The notes under the pieces are model-generated. The model was given only the letters and a program-made list of their open reading frames with translations, made no database searches and was not told the origin of the DNA. Below are positions 39,520 to 51,423 of a DNA stretch of 64,000 bases, one piece after another (within the stretch, counting starts at the first letter, position 1; each line of letters starts with the position of its first letter). Location of the stretch: NCBI GenBank assembly GCA_039621445.1, contig CP154954.1, forward strand, positions 25,060,954-25,124,953. The letters run 5' to 3'. The position numbers were made by a program, and so were the translations under genes. This DNA is from Euglena gracilis (lineage: Eukaryota; Euglenida; Euglenophyceae; Euglenales).

Positions 39520-39780
39520 TCCCCTGTTTATATCTGCACAGTTCCGTAAGTTTGCATCCGCCAAAGTTCTTGACACATCTGAGATGCATGTTATGTCTGC
39601 CCTCTCACCCCGAGTGTGCCTCCACTCCCCCAGTGGACGTTGGGGATGCACCCCACCTGCACCCAATTTGCTGGGAGGCAACTCTCAGCGGTGGCATATG
39701 TTTTGTGCTGTTCTGGCACTTCAAGATTTTGCTGCCTCAAACGCAGCTGTAAACATAAGTGCAGAATCAAGCCCCATTCA
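39520..39780 (+). CDS. candidate exon, unrecognised
   Basis: A frame with FISAQFRKFASAKVLDTSEM, later MFCAVLALQDFAASNAAVN, ends near CACCAG|GTCAGG. Other frames are also open. No domain was recognised. Confidence 0.25.
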
Positions 39781-39949
39781 CCAGGTCAGGCAAAACAGGT
39801 GTCAGCCTCCTGGGCTGCCTCCCTCCCCCACCCCGCCATGGACACAGGCTGTATTTTTTTGAGGTGGTGTTGGGACCACAGGGTTCTGCTTCACGTCTCT
39901 TTAGTCACCATTGTCCCACACCAGGGTTTGTCCCTGGGAAACAGCGTTT

Positions 39950-40120
39950 CGTGTCGCATCTACTTCCCCCGGTGGGCGGAGGTGGTAAACCGTCATTTTC
40001 AAACTGGGAAAAGTCGGTTTGCCCAGAAAAAAAAGCCCGGGGGTCGAAAGAAATGGCAACTTCGGTACCACCAGATTTCAGCTGATGGTGCTCCCACCAC
40101 TGGTGACTAGCAACGTGCTT
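39950..40120 (+). repeat. dispersed repeat, inverted relative to 28150-28330
   Basis: TAAACCGTCATTTTCAAA, GAAAAGTCGGTTTGCCCAG and CCCGGGGGTCGAAAG in the same order as the complement of 28150-28330. Confidence 0.75.
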
Positions 40121-40654
40121 GCTTCCGGCCCCCGAACCGCTTTCTGTCCCAGTTCCGCCTCTGCCCCCCCAACCACATCTGCCTCTTCCGTCTCTGGACG
40201 GAGAGAGGTGTGTGGGTGCCCCCCCCCCCAGCCCCCGATTGACGTGCCCCTCTCTGTCACTCATGACAGCATGACAATTATGTCAAGGTTCCGACCAGGC
40301 TGCAGTTTAACGTGAGGTCGACCCCATCCAGGGGGGCTGGTGGGCACCCACACCGACACCCACACCGACACCCGGGGGGGGGGGAGTTGGACACATGGCC
40401 TTGGTTGTGCCAGAGCCGCCAAGAATAAATAATGTATTTTTGGGCAAATTTCCACTTAAACCTAGGCAGGCACGACCCCCCTCCCGAAAGTAGTTCCTGC
40501 GCTATTGAGGCTCCCCCACCCGTGGGGTTGGTCAAGTTCAGCCTGACTCCAACAGCCAGTGGGCCGCTCATCGGTTGTGTGTGTTCAGCGGTTGGACAGG
40601 TTCTTGGTGGGGAAGGAACCCACTTGCAAACCAGCCCCACTTACAACTCCCCCT

Positions 40655-41180
40655 ATTTATTTATTTAACCCCCCTCGGGCCGACCAACCAAACTTTGGCT
40701 CATAATCTCCCCCAGGGGAAAAAAAGAAAGACGCCGGGGATGATTTTTGGGTCGCAACACCCCCAAAAACATTTTTTTTTTTACGTGACCGCATGCATTC
40801 TCCGGACATTAACCACCCCCAAAATGGCCGTTTTGGGCCACAAATCCTAGCTGGAACATCGGCAACCAAAACGGCGTATGGAGGGCGACATCTTGTGGAA
40901 TATAGCCTCTCCAGGGACACACTTGGTTTGGCATACACTTTCGGAAATAATGTAAAAAACATAATGGAAAAAATGATTTTTGGACCGAAAATCTCACCCC
41001 GGTGTAATGTCGAGTGGAAACTGGGGGGGGGTTGGCTAATCCTACTCAGTTTGGGTCCGTTATCGGCTGAACAACTCAGGCCTGGCGGGGAGTTGGGTCG
41101 GAAAGCCAGGATCCAGTCGTTCACGGCGGGAAAAAAATTCCGGGCACAGGCCATGGTGATAATCCACAGACCTACCCCCC
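40655..41180. repeat. family 5 repeat, second copy
   Basis: CCCCCTCGGGCCGACCAACC, a CACCCCCAAAAACA core and AACTCAGGCCTGGCGGGGAG. Related to 22730-23050, and its right part resembles the AACTCGGGCCTGGCAGGGAG segment of the 53-57 kb units. Confidence 0.6.
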
Positions 41181-41479
41181 CCTTTCCCCAGAGGTGAGCT
41201 CTGCTCTTACTCTGAAGGTGGAGGGGGAAATATGCAAGTTTGCATAATTTACATTTTTTGCCTAATCTAAATCTTAAAAATTTGCGCTGTTTTGCATGGT
41301 TTGCATTTTTTGTCGCATTTTAATAAAAAGTCGCATTTTTTTTGCGTTTTTCTGTATTTTTTTGTGTATTCAGGTATGCCCATGTTTGTTGTTGCATTTT
41401 GCACATGCAAATTGCTCCACTTTCAGACAGGCCATACAATTGCTAGACCATTGCCAGTGTGCGCTACACCATGGGTCAT

Positions 41480-41882
41480 CACCCCCCCCCCCAAAATAAG
41501 ACCCCCCCCCCCTGGGCCGATCGAGCAAAAATCCAAAAGTAAGACCCCCTAAAATAAGATCCCCCTGACCCGAAGTGCCGAAGGCGGTGACAATTTTCCT
41601 TGAAAAGCTACCAAAAAAACACCGAATTTCACACAAAAAATGATGAAATTTCAAACATTTTCGGATTTTGAAGTGTAAAAAACATGCTAAATGTCAGCTC
41701 TCACCAATTTACACATGGTGCGAAGCGCCAAAGGAAAATTTTTAATGCTTTTGGGAACCTAAAAAATAATTTTTTTTTCGGTCGGTCAAGAAAAAAAAAT
41801 CCAAAAATAGGACCCCCCCCCCTGGAGGTTTCCAGTAACGGACCCAAAAATAAGACCCGGGTTTTATTTTTGTGGGGGGGTT
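41480..41882 (+). repeat. family 1 element
   Basis: Preceded by the same CAATTGCTAGACCATTGCC-type flank as the copies at 35.9 and 38.2 kb, so flank and element were copied together. It ends in CCCGGGTTTTATTTTTG. Confidence 0.75.
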
Positions 41883-42059
41883 TACACCATGGGTGGGCGA
41901 ATGCCTGAGTGTTCCCCTTATCAGGGTCCCTCCCCGAGACAAAGGCAGATTTTAAAAAAGTATGTTGGGCTCTTTTTTTTGACTTGGTCTGCCGCCTTTC
42001 CCATGGGGCACTGTGGCTTCCCCAGGGTAGGGTGCACGCGATGCTCTTTGGGTGTAAAT

Positions 42060-44010
42060 GTTCTCATTTACACCGCTCGTTCACTTTCTCAGACAGGGTT
42101 TTATTTCTTTCATTCATTTTAACTCATTGGGCGTCGTGGCTGTGAGCAGTCCAGATCGCCCCTCTTCTGGTTCAGCGTTTTGTGTTGGGTTAAATTGTGT
42201 CCGCATCGATGCTGTTGCCTGGAATACGCCCAACTGCTGTGTTTCCAGCCGCCCCATACACCAACCCCGGCCTAACTAACGCACGTCGCCTCACCTTAGA
42301 CCTTTACCGCTCCTCGCAGCGACGCTTGCTGCCCCCTGCATGACGTCCCGTCTGTGGTTGGGGGCAGGGGTCCTGCACCAGTATATGGGTGACATGCTCG
42401 TCCCTCGTATTCATTCTTCAATGCCCCGCGCATGTTATGTCCCTCATGTGCCCAACTTCCACAGTTGCCCATTCGTTTGAAGTTCTCTTGTTGACCGACA
42501 GCACAACTGGTGTGGTGCTTTCATGAATTGTGCAGGATCCAATCAAGCAAAAACCGCAACCTCATACCCTTCCGATGCACAACATGAATCACGATATTGT
42601 TTGAGATTGTTCAGCTGCAATAATTTAATATTCAGGTCAGCAAGGATTCCTCTTTTGGAAGTCTCTGAGGCAAGCCTTCCCTCCCAAGGAGATTGAATTT
42701 ACAAAAAGTTTGGCCAAATTTCTTAGTGCAGGTTTTTTCCCGCTTGTCAGATTTTGGGGTTAGGGGTGTCCTCACCAGCCCCTCCACCCCTCCTTTCCCT
42801 CAGGGAGGGGGTTTACTCCCTGACAAAGGGCGGGAGGGGGGATATGCGGAGCGCATACTTTCCGCATATTCCGCATTTTAGCGCATCACTTTTTTGGCCA
42901 AAAAGCGCAAATTTCGCTTATTTTGCACATTTTCAGCACATATTCCGAGGGTTGTCAGGATTTTCCCGCTGTGTATTTTCTTCGTTCCCACATATATTTT
43001 TTGCTTATTTTCCGCATCTCATTGGGCCATGTTGTTTTTATTCAAACCATTTTATGCCATTTGCTCTCATTTTGGGGCCATTTTGGGCCCTTTTTTTTGC
43101 CAAATTTGGCCCATTTTGGTCCATTCTGAGCCACAGGGGTTTGAGTCGTTTTGACCACTGTTGGCCATTTTTGGTCATTTTTGGCCATTGTTGGCGATTG
43201 TTTTTTCAGCTCAAAGTGGACAAAATTGGTCCAAAATGGCCCCAGAATGGCCCGAATGGCTCGAAATGGTCATAAATGGTCCGTAAATGGTCTAGACCCG
43301 GGGGGGGGGGTTCTGGAGCCAAAAACCAGCCACTATGAAAAAGCAGTTAATCATCCCCCGGGGAAACACTCAAGCAATGATATGGAACCTGCTCCCTCCC
43401 CCCCGAAGGCCAGCTTTTTCCAGCCAGCAGCTCCCAGCCGGGCTGAGGACCTCACCCGGGTCCTATAAAATAAAATTCAGGCCAGCCCGACGAAGCTGTG
43501 CTGGACGACACGCGGGGTGGGTGGGGGATGGGATCCCAATGGCGTGGCAAAAGTGCCAAAATGAAATTGCCCCAAAAAGGTGAAACGCCGGACCAAAGGT
43601 AATAAAATATTTACATTTGGCATTGTTGGGGAAAGGGCCACCTTCTGGATGGTTTTTTCTGGAGGTCCAAGGAGTTCGGTCTTTTCAGACCCCTTTGCAG
43701 GGGGGATATGCGCCAAAAGGTGTGCGTTAAAATATGTGGGAATATGCGCTAAACATTAGGAAATTATGCGGAAAATATGCGATTTTTCGAAAATCAGGCC
43801 ATATTTGGCTTGTTCAGGTGATCCAATCAGCAAGTCATTTCAACCCATTATGGATCATTTTAGGACCATTTCTGTCCATATCTGGCCACAATCGGCTGTT
43901 TTCGAACGGTACCATTTTACCATTTTTGGCCGAGTGGCCAAAGTGACCGACCCCCCCCCCCGGGGGGAGGAAGTGGGTGAATGGTGTTTTTGAAAGTGGG
44001 AAGTAACCCC
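42060..44010. other. no gene supported; weak inverted repeats
   Basis: GGCCATTTTTGG words at 43070-43190 face CCAAAATGGCCC words at 43220-43250, so the RNA could fold. A family 4 end lies at 43930-44010. There are C- and G-runs near 43300 and 43950. Confidence 0.4.
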
Positions 44011-44324
44011 CGTCCTGGTAGTCAATGGTATGGTAGGGTCCCCTCTATCCAAGCACTTTCGATGCAGGGCGATGCAAGAATATTGGAGGCCAAAGGTGGG
44101 GTTCCAATGCAGGGCAATGCAGGCATTTTTTGGCTATCGTTGAACATTTTCCAGTGATTGGCCGCATTGGCGGCTTTTTTTAGCCTGGTTTTTTTTAAGG
44201 CACTGACTTTTGGCATTTTTGGGGGGTGATTTTTGGCCGTTTTTTGGACATTTTTGGCCCATTTTGACAATTTGACCATTTCTCCATTCTGCAAGGCTTC
44301 ATGCTGACATGTGATTCAGCCAGC

Positions 44325-44600
44325 GGATGCGGGTATTAGAGTGGATGCGGAATGATGGCATGTGGGAATTGGAACGGATGCGGACTGTTGACACTTGAGC
44401 AAATGCGGGGATGTGGCTACCGGATGCGGCTTCTGAAGCAGATGCAGCTACATGGCTGGATGCCAGCCAGTGTCGGGATGCGGGAACTGGAGAGATGCGG
44501 AAATGCATGTACTCCAGCATATGGGGGTCAAAATCAGCCAAAAGTGGCCAAAAGTGGCCAAAAGTGGCCAAAAGTAGCACAAAAGGCCAAAGTGGCAAAA
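44325..44600. repeat. GATGCGG-spaced degenerate repeat and GGCCAAAAGT tandem
   Basis: About ten GATGCGG or close variants are spaced 20-35 bases apart (44325-44510), followed by four GGCCAAAAGT units at 44545-44575. Confidence 0.7.
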
Positions 44601-45020
44601 AGCAGCAGAAAGAAACAGGGCACCATTTGAGCATTTCAAAGGCGATGCGGGGCGCTGCAGGCCGTGCGGGACCCAAAGGGGTGGGTGACCGAAGGCTTAT
44701 GAAAACCCCTGGCAGCCTCATAAATTTTTTTCGTGCAAAGAGCCGCAGCCCGTGGGACCCCCGGGTCCTTAAGAAGAAAATAACAACAACAAAACTACCT
44801 CAGGCTGCTTCAGGCGTTGCTCTGACTGGTGTTCCTGGTTGCTTCCTCCTGCCCCCCCCCACTCCTTCAGGTTCCAAGTCTGCCTCTGAGGAGAGGGAGA
44901 CTGGACGACCTCGGTTGTGTTTCTTCCCCAGCACCAGAAGGATCCTCCTTGTCACTTGTTCCGTGGCTGTTGCCCCGCGGAGTGGCACGTGAGGCCCCCC
45001 AGCACTCTTCTGCCCTGCAG

Positions 45021-45110
45021 CGAAGCAACCTCCCTCCTCGCGCCGGGTTACATATGGCCAAGCCCTTCTCGGGCGAGGAGTTGGGTGAGCCGAGGACATA
45101 TTGGATGAAG
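45021..45110 (+). CDS. candidate 30-codon exon, unrecognised
   Basis: Between TGCCCTGCAG and ATGAAG|GTCAGC lie 30 codons in phase 0: RSNLPPRAGLHMAKPFSGEE then LGEPRTYWMK. Third positions are mixed. No family was recognised and no neighbours were fixed. Confidence 0.45.
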
Positions 45111-46382
45111 GTCAGCCAGATCCTGGTTCGACAGGAGGGTGTTGGGGATTGGGGGGGGGTCCCTGCCCTTGGCCAGGGAATCAGCCAAACAGCCAGGCCT
45201 GGGAGCACCAATTTTTGACCCCAAATTTTTTTTCCCGGCGCTTTGGGTGCCTGGTGAAAATCAGTGAAATGCTGTGGTGGGTGGGGGGGGGGTCGACCCC
45301 CCCATCGTTCTTTCCCGTTCTGCCCTGCCCTTGACCATCGTGGGTCCAGACCATCCCACCTGCCAGGAGCCCATTTCCTGGGGCAGGCCCTCTGAACATT
45401 TTCCAGCATGCCACGCTGGCCGGTGTGGGTCTTAGGTTGGCGTATGCCTTTTATTTCAGGGATGTTCATTCGGATCTCCAGGATGATGCCTCCAGGAGAA
45501 TGATGCTACTGACTGGAAAATGGTCCACACAGGGCAGGGTTTAAACACCACATACAGGGCACCCCACTCCCAGTGGGAAGGGGTCTAACCAGCAGCCTTT
45601 TTCCACCCCTGGTCCCCGACACTATTTTACTGCCATCTCACGATGATGATGATAATAATGATAATACTTTTTTGAAGTAACCATGAAGAATACTAGAATT
45701 GCCCCTGTTCATAACTTCTTTTTGTGTTTTATGTAGTCCTCGCTTAAGGGATAAGAGCCTCCCACCACAGTTGAGAAAGAGGGGGTACAAGTGGATATTT
45801 CCCACCGTCAATGGAGAGGGGGTGGCCTTGGGGGGCAATACCAGCTGAGGCCAGAGGTCTGTCCCCCCAAGGGGGGAGTCCAGTCACGTACATGTACAAA
45901 AAAGGACAGAGGCAGACTGTGGGCCCTGGCGTTCGGTCACAGTGGCCAACATGGTTCTGGACCCACTCTTTCAAATGTTTCGCTTTGCACCGACAATCTT
46001 TCGATTCGGCTCGTCAGGCTGCAAACCTTCACCTTGAAGGATAGCCTTGGATGGACTTGTCTGGTTGGGCGCGTTGCGCCTTACCTCTCCCTTATCAGAT
46101 CCATTCTTGTTTGACTGAGTTGTATGGTGCTCGCTTCTGCCATCACTGCGCATGCGCTGGCTGAAATCAGTTTCCAAAGAGAGGTCAGAATTGTATTTTT
46201 GGGTTTTTTTTGGTGTTTTGCTCAAGAAACCTAATGATCCTTTGCGTGTTGGCCCCTTCTTGGGACAATTTTGGGAGCAAGCCGAACGTTGGTTTGCTCA
46301 AGGTCCCGTCAACCTTTTCAAACCACTGGCTGCCAGCTTTTTTACGTGGAAACAGATAGACAGCAGGGGAATTGTGCAAAAA
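45111..46382. other. no gene supported
   Basis: Ordinary sequence. Frames on both strands lack splice support. A single CTGCGCATGCGC word near 46147 resembles half of the 28-31 kb palindromes. Confidence 0.4.
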
Positions 46383-46655
46383 AAATAAAACCCCCCAAAA
46401 TACTCCCCTGAAGCGCTGGGTATGGGTTCAATTTTCACTGAAAAATCACCCCAAACCCCAATTTCAGATGCAAAAATGATGAAAATTTTAAGGTTGCAGA
46501 TTTTGAAGCACAAAAAAACATGCTGAATGTCAACTTACTCCGATTAACACACGGCACGAAGCGCCGAAGGAAAGATCTTGGAACCTGAAAAGTGGTGTGT
46601 GATGCTTTTTCGGGTTTTTTTTCTGGGCCTGGGTCGGTCAAAAAATAAGACAGGT
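46383..46655 (+). repeat. family 1 element, diverged and truncated
   Basis: AAAACCCCCCAAAATACTCC at one end. Interior AAATGATGAAAATTTT, CACGGCACGAAGCGCCGAAGG-like hairpin and GGCCTGGGTCGGTCAAA. It lacks the long C-run terminus. Confidence 0.65.
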
Positions 46656-47493
46656 TTTGTGCAGTTCTAAGCGCTTCACGTGTGTGATGGTGCCATGCTG
46701 CAGCAAATGTTTGATGCGTGCGGCAGATGTTTGAGGCGGTCGGTGGCCCAGTGCCCGGCCCGGCGGCCTATCCTGGCCGGCAGCCCAGCTCTGGTGGCCC
46801 GGCAGCCCGGCCCAGCCCAGCAAATGGCTGAAAAATGGCTGTGACTCGGGCTACACAAAGATTTGTGGAAAAAGTAAAGCATGGTTGGATTTGGCATTCC
46901 AAGGGATTTAATTATTTTTGAAGCCTGTTTCTGAAGCCTGTTTCATCAGCAATACAATGCACCAAGTTGCAGAGCCCAGCTCCTCGGGGTTCCTGACTTG
47001 TGGCACATTTTTTCTTACCACCACATACAGCCAAGCACAAGGTTACATTGGTTTCGGTCGGGCAAAAAGTAGGGGACCCTCGTAAAGATTTTTGGACCAG
47101 TGCGTCGTAAAGATTTTGCCGTCAAGGACCCACAGGGGGGTCCCCCCGGTCCTCTCAGAAACGTCTGTGTTGCGTGCTCTGCTATTGTGGAAACGCCGAC
47201 GAGTGCCATGATTGCGGCGCCCCCTGATTGTGGAAGTGGCTACGCGGCCAGGCTCCTGTGTCTAAAACAGGGCTTAAAATGACTTCCCAACCCTTGTTAA
47301 TCCTTGTCAATAACACTTTCGGGAATATTGCTGTGTCTCGGACAAGGGCTGGGTGGGAATGTAAAATGAAATAACTGCCTGAATTAATTGTAATACACAG
47401 GTATTGTCATGAGTGGCAAAAATGGCACGAAACTCGGAACACACGCGTAGAGCATCCACAAAGATTGCTTTTTGCAGCTTCGTGTTTTTTTAA

Positions 47494-47690
47494 TCAAATT
47501 CTTCCGACAATGTAATGATTTTGTACAGAAACAGCAATTGTGGTGTAATCATCGTTGATTCTATCCTTCTTTGTAGTGCGTGCTTTCTTAAAAAAGTCTC
47601 CTGAAAAATGGGTGTTTTGAAAAATCGCTCCAGAGTTTTTGAATTTCAGAACAAAGGTGTCTAAATTGGTGGTCTCCAAATTCAGCGGAG
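47494..47690 (-). CDS. candidate terminal exon on the minus strand, unit A
   Basis: On the minus strand the frame reads PLNLETTNLDTFVLKFKNSG, then DFFKKARTTKKDRINDD and VQNHYIVGRI before TGA. The 5' edge is CTG-GTCAT followed by CT-CCG, the nonconventional rule. The same exon occurs in units B and C with only three residue positions differing among copies. The C-terminal DDxTTIAV pattern is loosely like the end of PPM/PP2C phosphatases (weak inference). Confidence 0.5.
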
Positions 47691-47823
47691 ATGACCAGGT
47701 CTCACCCCACCCCCCCGCTGACCCCTCCCTGTGGGGTCAGGTTTTGGGGCAGGGAGTGTAGCGTTGTGCCCCCCCCCCCCCCCGAGCGCTTGGCCCCCCT
47801 CCTCCTCACATGCAAACCTGGCC
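47691..47823 (-). other. candidate nonconventional intron, 133 nt, minus strand
   Basis: On the minus strand it begins GGC-CAG-GT and ends AC-CTG-GTCAT, with five paired bases. It joins phase 1 to phase 1. Length differs in B (134) and C (131) because of C-run changes, while the end motifs are kept. Confidence 0.5.
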
Positions 47824-47867
47824 GCCCTGAAGCTGACTTCAGGAAAATATTTGACTGTTGGCTTGCG
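47824..47867 (-). CDS. candidate short exon upstream of the above, unit A
   Basis: On the minus strand, after GGTCCAG, ASQQSNIFLKSASG ends in phase 1, matching the following exon. It is bounded upstream by a variable G-run that is unlikely to be coding. Confidence 0.4.
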
Positions 47868-49188
47868 CTGGACCCAAACCGCCCCCCCCCCCCCCCCGGG
47901 GATTATGCGCAGCAGAATCTCTTCTGTCAGGATTTTCCCTTCCCACGGATTTTTGAACAGAGCCTCAACTAGATTTGATCAGTTTTCATGAATACGTCCC
48001 TGCTTCCTTTGACATGGGTTTCTGATTGAAGACTTGTGAACGTCTGATGAATCATTGGACTTTCAGAAAAACCCAGTTTTGGTCAAGAAAAAATTTTGGT
48101 GGAAACAGCCCAAGGGTGTGAAAATGGGTGTCTGCACCCGACCCCTCTGGCTGCAATGCCATGGAGGTTCCAGCGTGTCGTCCGTGTTGGCCCCTCCTGT
48201 AGCTCTGCAGTGACTCATGCAGCGCCGTGCCCCACTTCCTCGCCCCTCCCGATGCGTAGGTTTGCGCTGGTTGGCATTGCTTGCCAACCTGCTCGCAGGC
48301 TGTATCGGCCCGCCTTTTGGAGGTTCTTTTCTTTGGGTATTGTGGAAATGGGCTTTCTGGGCTTCTGGCATCTTCAGCGCCGAAGGCACCTTGGCCAGGG
48401 GTTTTCTTAAGCCGGAGGGTACCATCCCCCGGGGGGGGGGTTCCAGCCAGCTAGCAGCTCAAATCCAGCCAGCAGCCCAAATTCGGGCTGGGAGCCCCCC
48501 CCCCCCCCCGGGGTCGAGTGAAATTAAGTTGGGTTCCAGCCCGGCCAGAGGCCGGGCCAGCCGGCCACAGGCTGTCCAGCCAACTGGGCTGCTCAGCTCA
48601 CCCATCCCTACATTTTCCCCCCTCATCACAGCTTCCTCCATCACAGCCCCTCCATCCATCAAAATGTCGAAATGGCAAAAAAGTTTTAGTTTTTTTCACC
48701 GACCCAGCCCAGCCCAGCCCCCTCCAGCCCGGGACTTGAATAGTGCTGAGCTCTTAATAAGCGCGCACCCACCCCTTCATTGATAAGCGCGCACACACCC
48801 CTTCATTGACCCCCCCATTTACACCGGCCCACTCTATGGAGCTCCTTTGACTGAAATGCAAGGGTTTTGTGCCCGAAACGGGGCGCCGAGACCCACCCAC
48901 CCTACCCCCTCCCCCACCGGGATCCAAACTTTTTAAAAATTTCCTTGGTTGGGACCTTGAACAAGGAAAATCTAACATGAAGAAAAGAATGGTGGCTTCA
49001 AAAATGTCAGAAAATCGCCAGAATTTTTTTTTAATTTTTTATAATTTAAAAAAAGAGGAAGAAAAAATTTATTCAAATTTCGTCCCCACCCCAGCCACGG
49101 CAACGCCCACTGGGGATGCTGCTAGCCCAGATTGCCAGCCTGAATTTCAAGGTGGGGTCGACCCCACCCTGGGGGGGTGTCCCAAAGG

Positions 49189-49545
49189 AACCCCCCAAAA
49201 TGAGACCCGGGTCTTTTTTGGGGGTCCGTTGCTGGAAACCTCCAGTCGGGTCGTATTTTGGGAAGTTTTATTTTTAGCTTTTCTCTTAGTCGACCGGGGC
49301 CTGAAAAAATCATCATTTTTCAGGTTCCCAAAAACACTAAGATTCTTCCTTCGGCGCTTCGCGCCATGTATGTACTGGTATAAATTGACATTTACCATGG
49401 TTTTTTTGCACTTCAAAAATCGGAAAATCTTTGAAATTTCATCATTTTTGTGACCGAAATTGGGCTTTTTGTTAATTTATCAGGGACATTTTTCACCGTC
49501 CCAGTGCTACGCATCGTCAGGGGGGTTATTTTGGCGGGGGGTTAG
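49189..49545 (-). repeat. family 1 element in unit A
   Basis: Reverse-oriented: GAGACCCGGGTCTTTTTTGG start, GGCGCTTCGCGCCATG hairpin, ATTTCATCATTTTTGTG, end GGGGGGTTATTTTGGCGGGG. Units B and C keep only its far end (near 54110 and 57185). Confidence 0.7.
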
Positions 49546-50436
49546 CACATCGGCCAAGGTCAGGAGCTTCTGAAGGGCCCCCCGGGGGGGGGGGGGAGCC
49601 TCCGGCTGGCAAAAAGGCTGCTGGCTGGAAATGAGCTGCTACCCCCTGGTCGTTGACCTCTTATCCCTTTATGGATAAGAGCGAAGCTTACACCCGGCGA
49701 AACCCCCCCCTCGACCCCCCCCTCCCCCCCCCCGGGTCGGGGCCACCAGGAGAACCGACGGATTATCACCATGATCCTGGCCCCGTTCCCGGAATTTTTT
49801 TTTCAGTCGCGAGCGACTGGATTTCTAGTTACCGAATCACCTGGGTTTGACCCCCAACTCCCTGCCAGGCCCGAGTTATTCACGCGCAAAGGGGTCCAAA
49901 ATGGGTAGAATCAGCCCGCCCCCCCCCCCCTGGTCAAGCCCCCCCCCCCCTTTGGACTCTGCCATTTCGGCCAAAAAATGTCAATTTTCAAAATATCTTT
50001 AAAATGAAGCCAAGTCAAAGAAATGTCTGGTGACCTAATTTGAAACCCTTGGAACGCCCCATCTACCGGTATTTTGATTTCCCCGCAACTCCCGCCTGGC
50101 CCGAGATACGGCCGTTTTCGGCGCAGATGGCCGTTTTGTACACTTTTCCCACTGTTCAACTTGGCCATTTTCGGGGGGTGGGCGGTCAAAAAATCGATGT
50201 TTTCAAAATTTCTCGAAAATGATTCAAAATCAACGGAAATGTCCGGAGACATAAATTGAAGCCCTTGGAACGCTCTAGCTACTGGGATTTTGGTTTCCCC
50301 GCAACTGCCCGCCCAGCCCGAGATACGGGCGTTTTTTGGCCAATTTAGGCCATTTTAGGCCATTTTGTACCCTTTTTCCACTGTTCGACTGAGCCATTTT
50401 CGGCCAAAAAAGTCGAAAAAGATCGAAAAAAGAAAT

Positions 50437-50838
50437 TCCCCGAAACGATGTTTTTGGGCCTCCCGGACCCAGAAAAACTGTTTTTGAGCCGAAAACGAGC
50501 GTTTTTCGACCCGCTGGCGCCCCGTTTTGGGCCGCCGACCCATTGACTTTGGGTCAAAACCAGGTCAAAAAAGTCGAAAAAGATCGAAAATTTTTTTTTG
50601 CCCGAAACGGTGTTTTTTGGCCTCCCGGACCCAGAAAAACTGTTTTTGAGCCGAAAACGAGCGTTTTTCGACCCACCGGCGCCCCGTTTTGGGCCGTCGA
50701 CCCATTGACTTTGGGTCAAAACCAGGTCAAAAAGGTCGAAAAAGATCGAAAAAAAATTTTGCCCGAAACGATGTTTTTTGGCCTCCCGGACCCAGAAAAA
50801 CTGTTTTTGAGCCGAAACCGAGCGTTTTTCGACCCACC
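50437..50838. repeat. about 163-bp tandem repeat, nearly three copies
   Basis: Units start CCCGAAACGATGTTTTTGG, run through CCCAGAAAAACTGTTTTTG and AGCGTTTTTCGACCC, and end GGTCGAAAAAGATCGAAAA. Units B and C have a single copy in the opposite orientation. Confidence 0.85.
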
Positions 50839-50989
50839 TGCCAGACACTTTCCCGGCCTGACGGCTGTCACCGCCCACCGCCTGGGCGGTTCCCCCTTGA
50901 GAGCCCCTGCCGCAGACGGGGGTTTTGACCATGGCCATTTCCGCTTTTTTTTTGACCCCAAAGTGATCCCCAAAAATGTGGGTCCCCTG

Positions 50990-51420
50990 AACCGCCCCTC
51001 CCCCCCCCCGAAGGTAAACCCCAACCAAATATTACCCCCCCCCCAAATAATACCCCCCCCAAATAATACCCCCCCCCTTTGGTGTCTGACTTTGGCCGCC
51101 GAAATAATACTCCCCCCCGGATTTTTACCTGAAAATGAAGGTAAAAATCACAATCTCTGACAACATATTACGAAAAAAATCGATTCTTCTGGCTCATCAG
51201 ACCTCCAAAAAATGGTAAATTTCACAAGAAAGTGCAAAAAATGACCCCAAAGGGGGGGTTTTGGGTGCTGTTTTGGGGTTTACGGGACTTCGAAAAATTT
51301 CGAAAATTTTGGAAAAAATAATACCCCCCCCCCAAATAATACCCCCCCCCCCTCGGGCCGGGACTTCGGGCGAAAAAATAATACCCCGGGGGGTATTGTT
51401 TGGGGGGGGGTGGTATTACC
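50990..51420. repeat. CCCCAAATAATACC inverted repeats
   Basis: Three AAATAATACCCCCCC words at 51040-51080 and two more at 51310-51345 face GGGGGTATTGTTTGGGG at 51388-51408. This is the same C-run/G-run logic as family 1 with a different word. Confidence 0.75.
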
Positions 51421-51423
51421 AAC

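Larger units (their letters stand above)
47172..51423. repeat. unit A of a three-unit array, with inverted inner segment
   Basis: 47172-48888 matches 51545-53222 (unit B) and the equivalent part of unit C. From 48889 to about 50838 the sequence runs opposite to the corresponding part of B (53222-54309). From 50839 (TGCCAGACACTTTCCCGGCC) it is again co-linear with B. Confidence 0.88.

Noticed and set aside
44829-45020. Upstream extension of the 45021 exon
   Set aside because: Three frames are open and an acceptor immediately precedes 45021, so the extension is unsupported.
47165-47225. CYCGNADECHDCGAP frame as a zinc finger, repeated at 51.5 and 54.6 kb
   Set aside because: Spacing does not fit a RanBP2 finger or another zinc-binding family I can name, and the frame stops at once.
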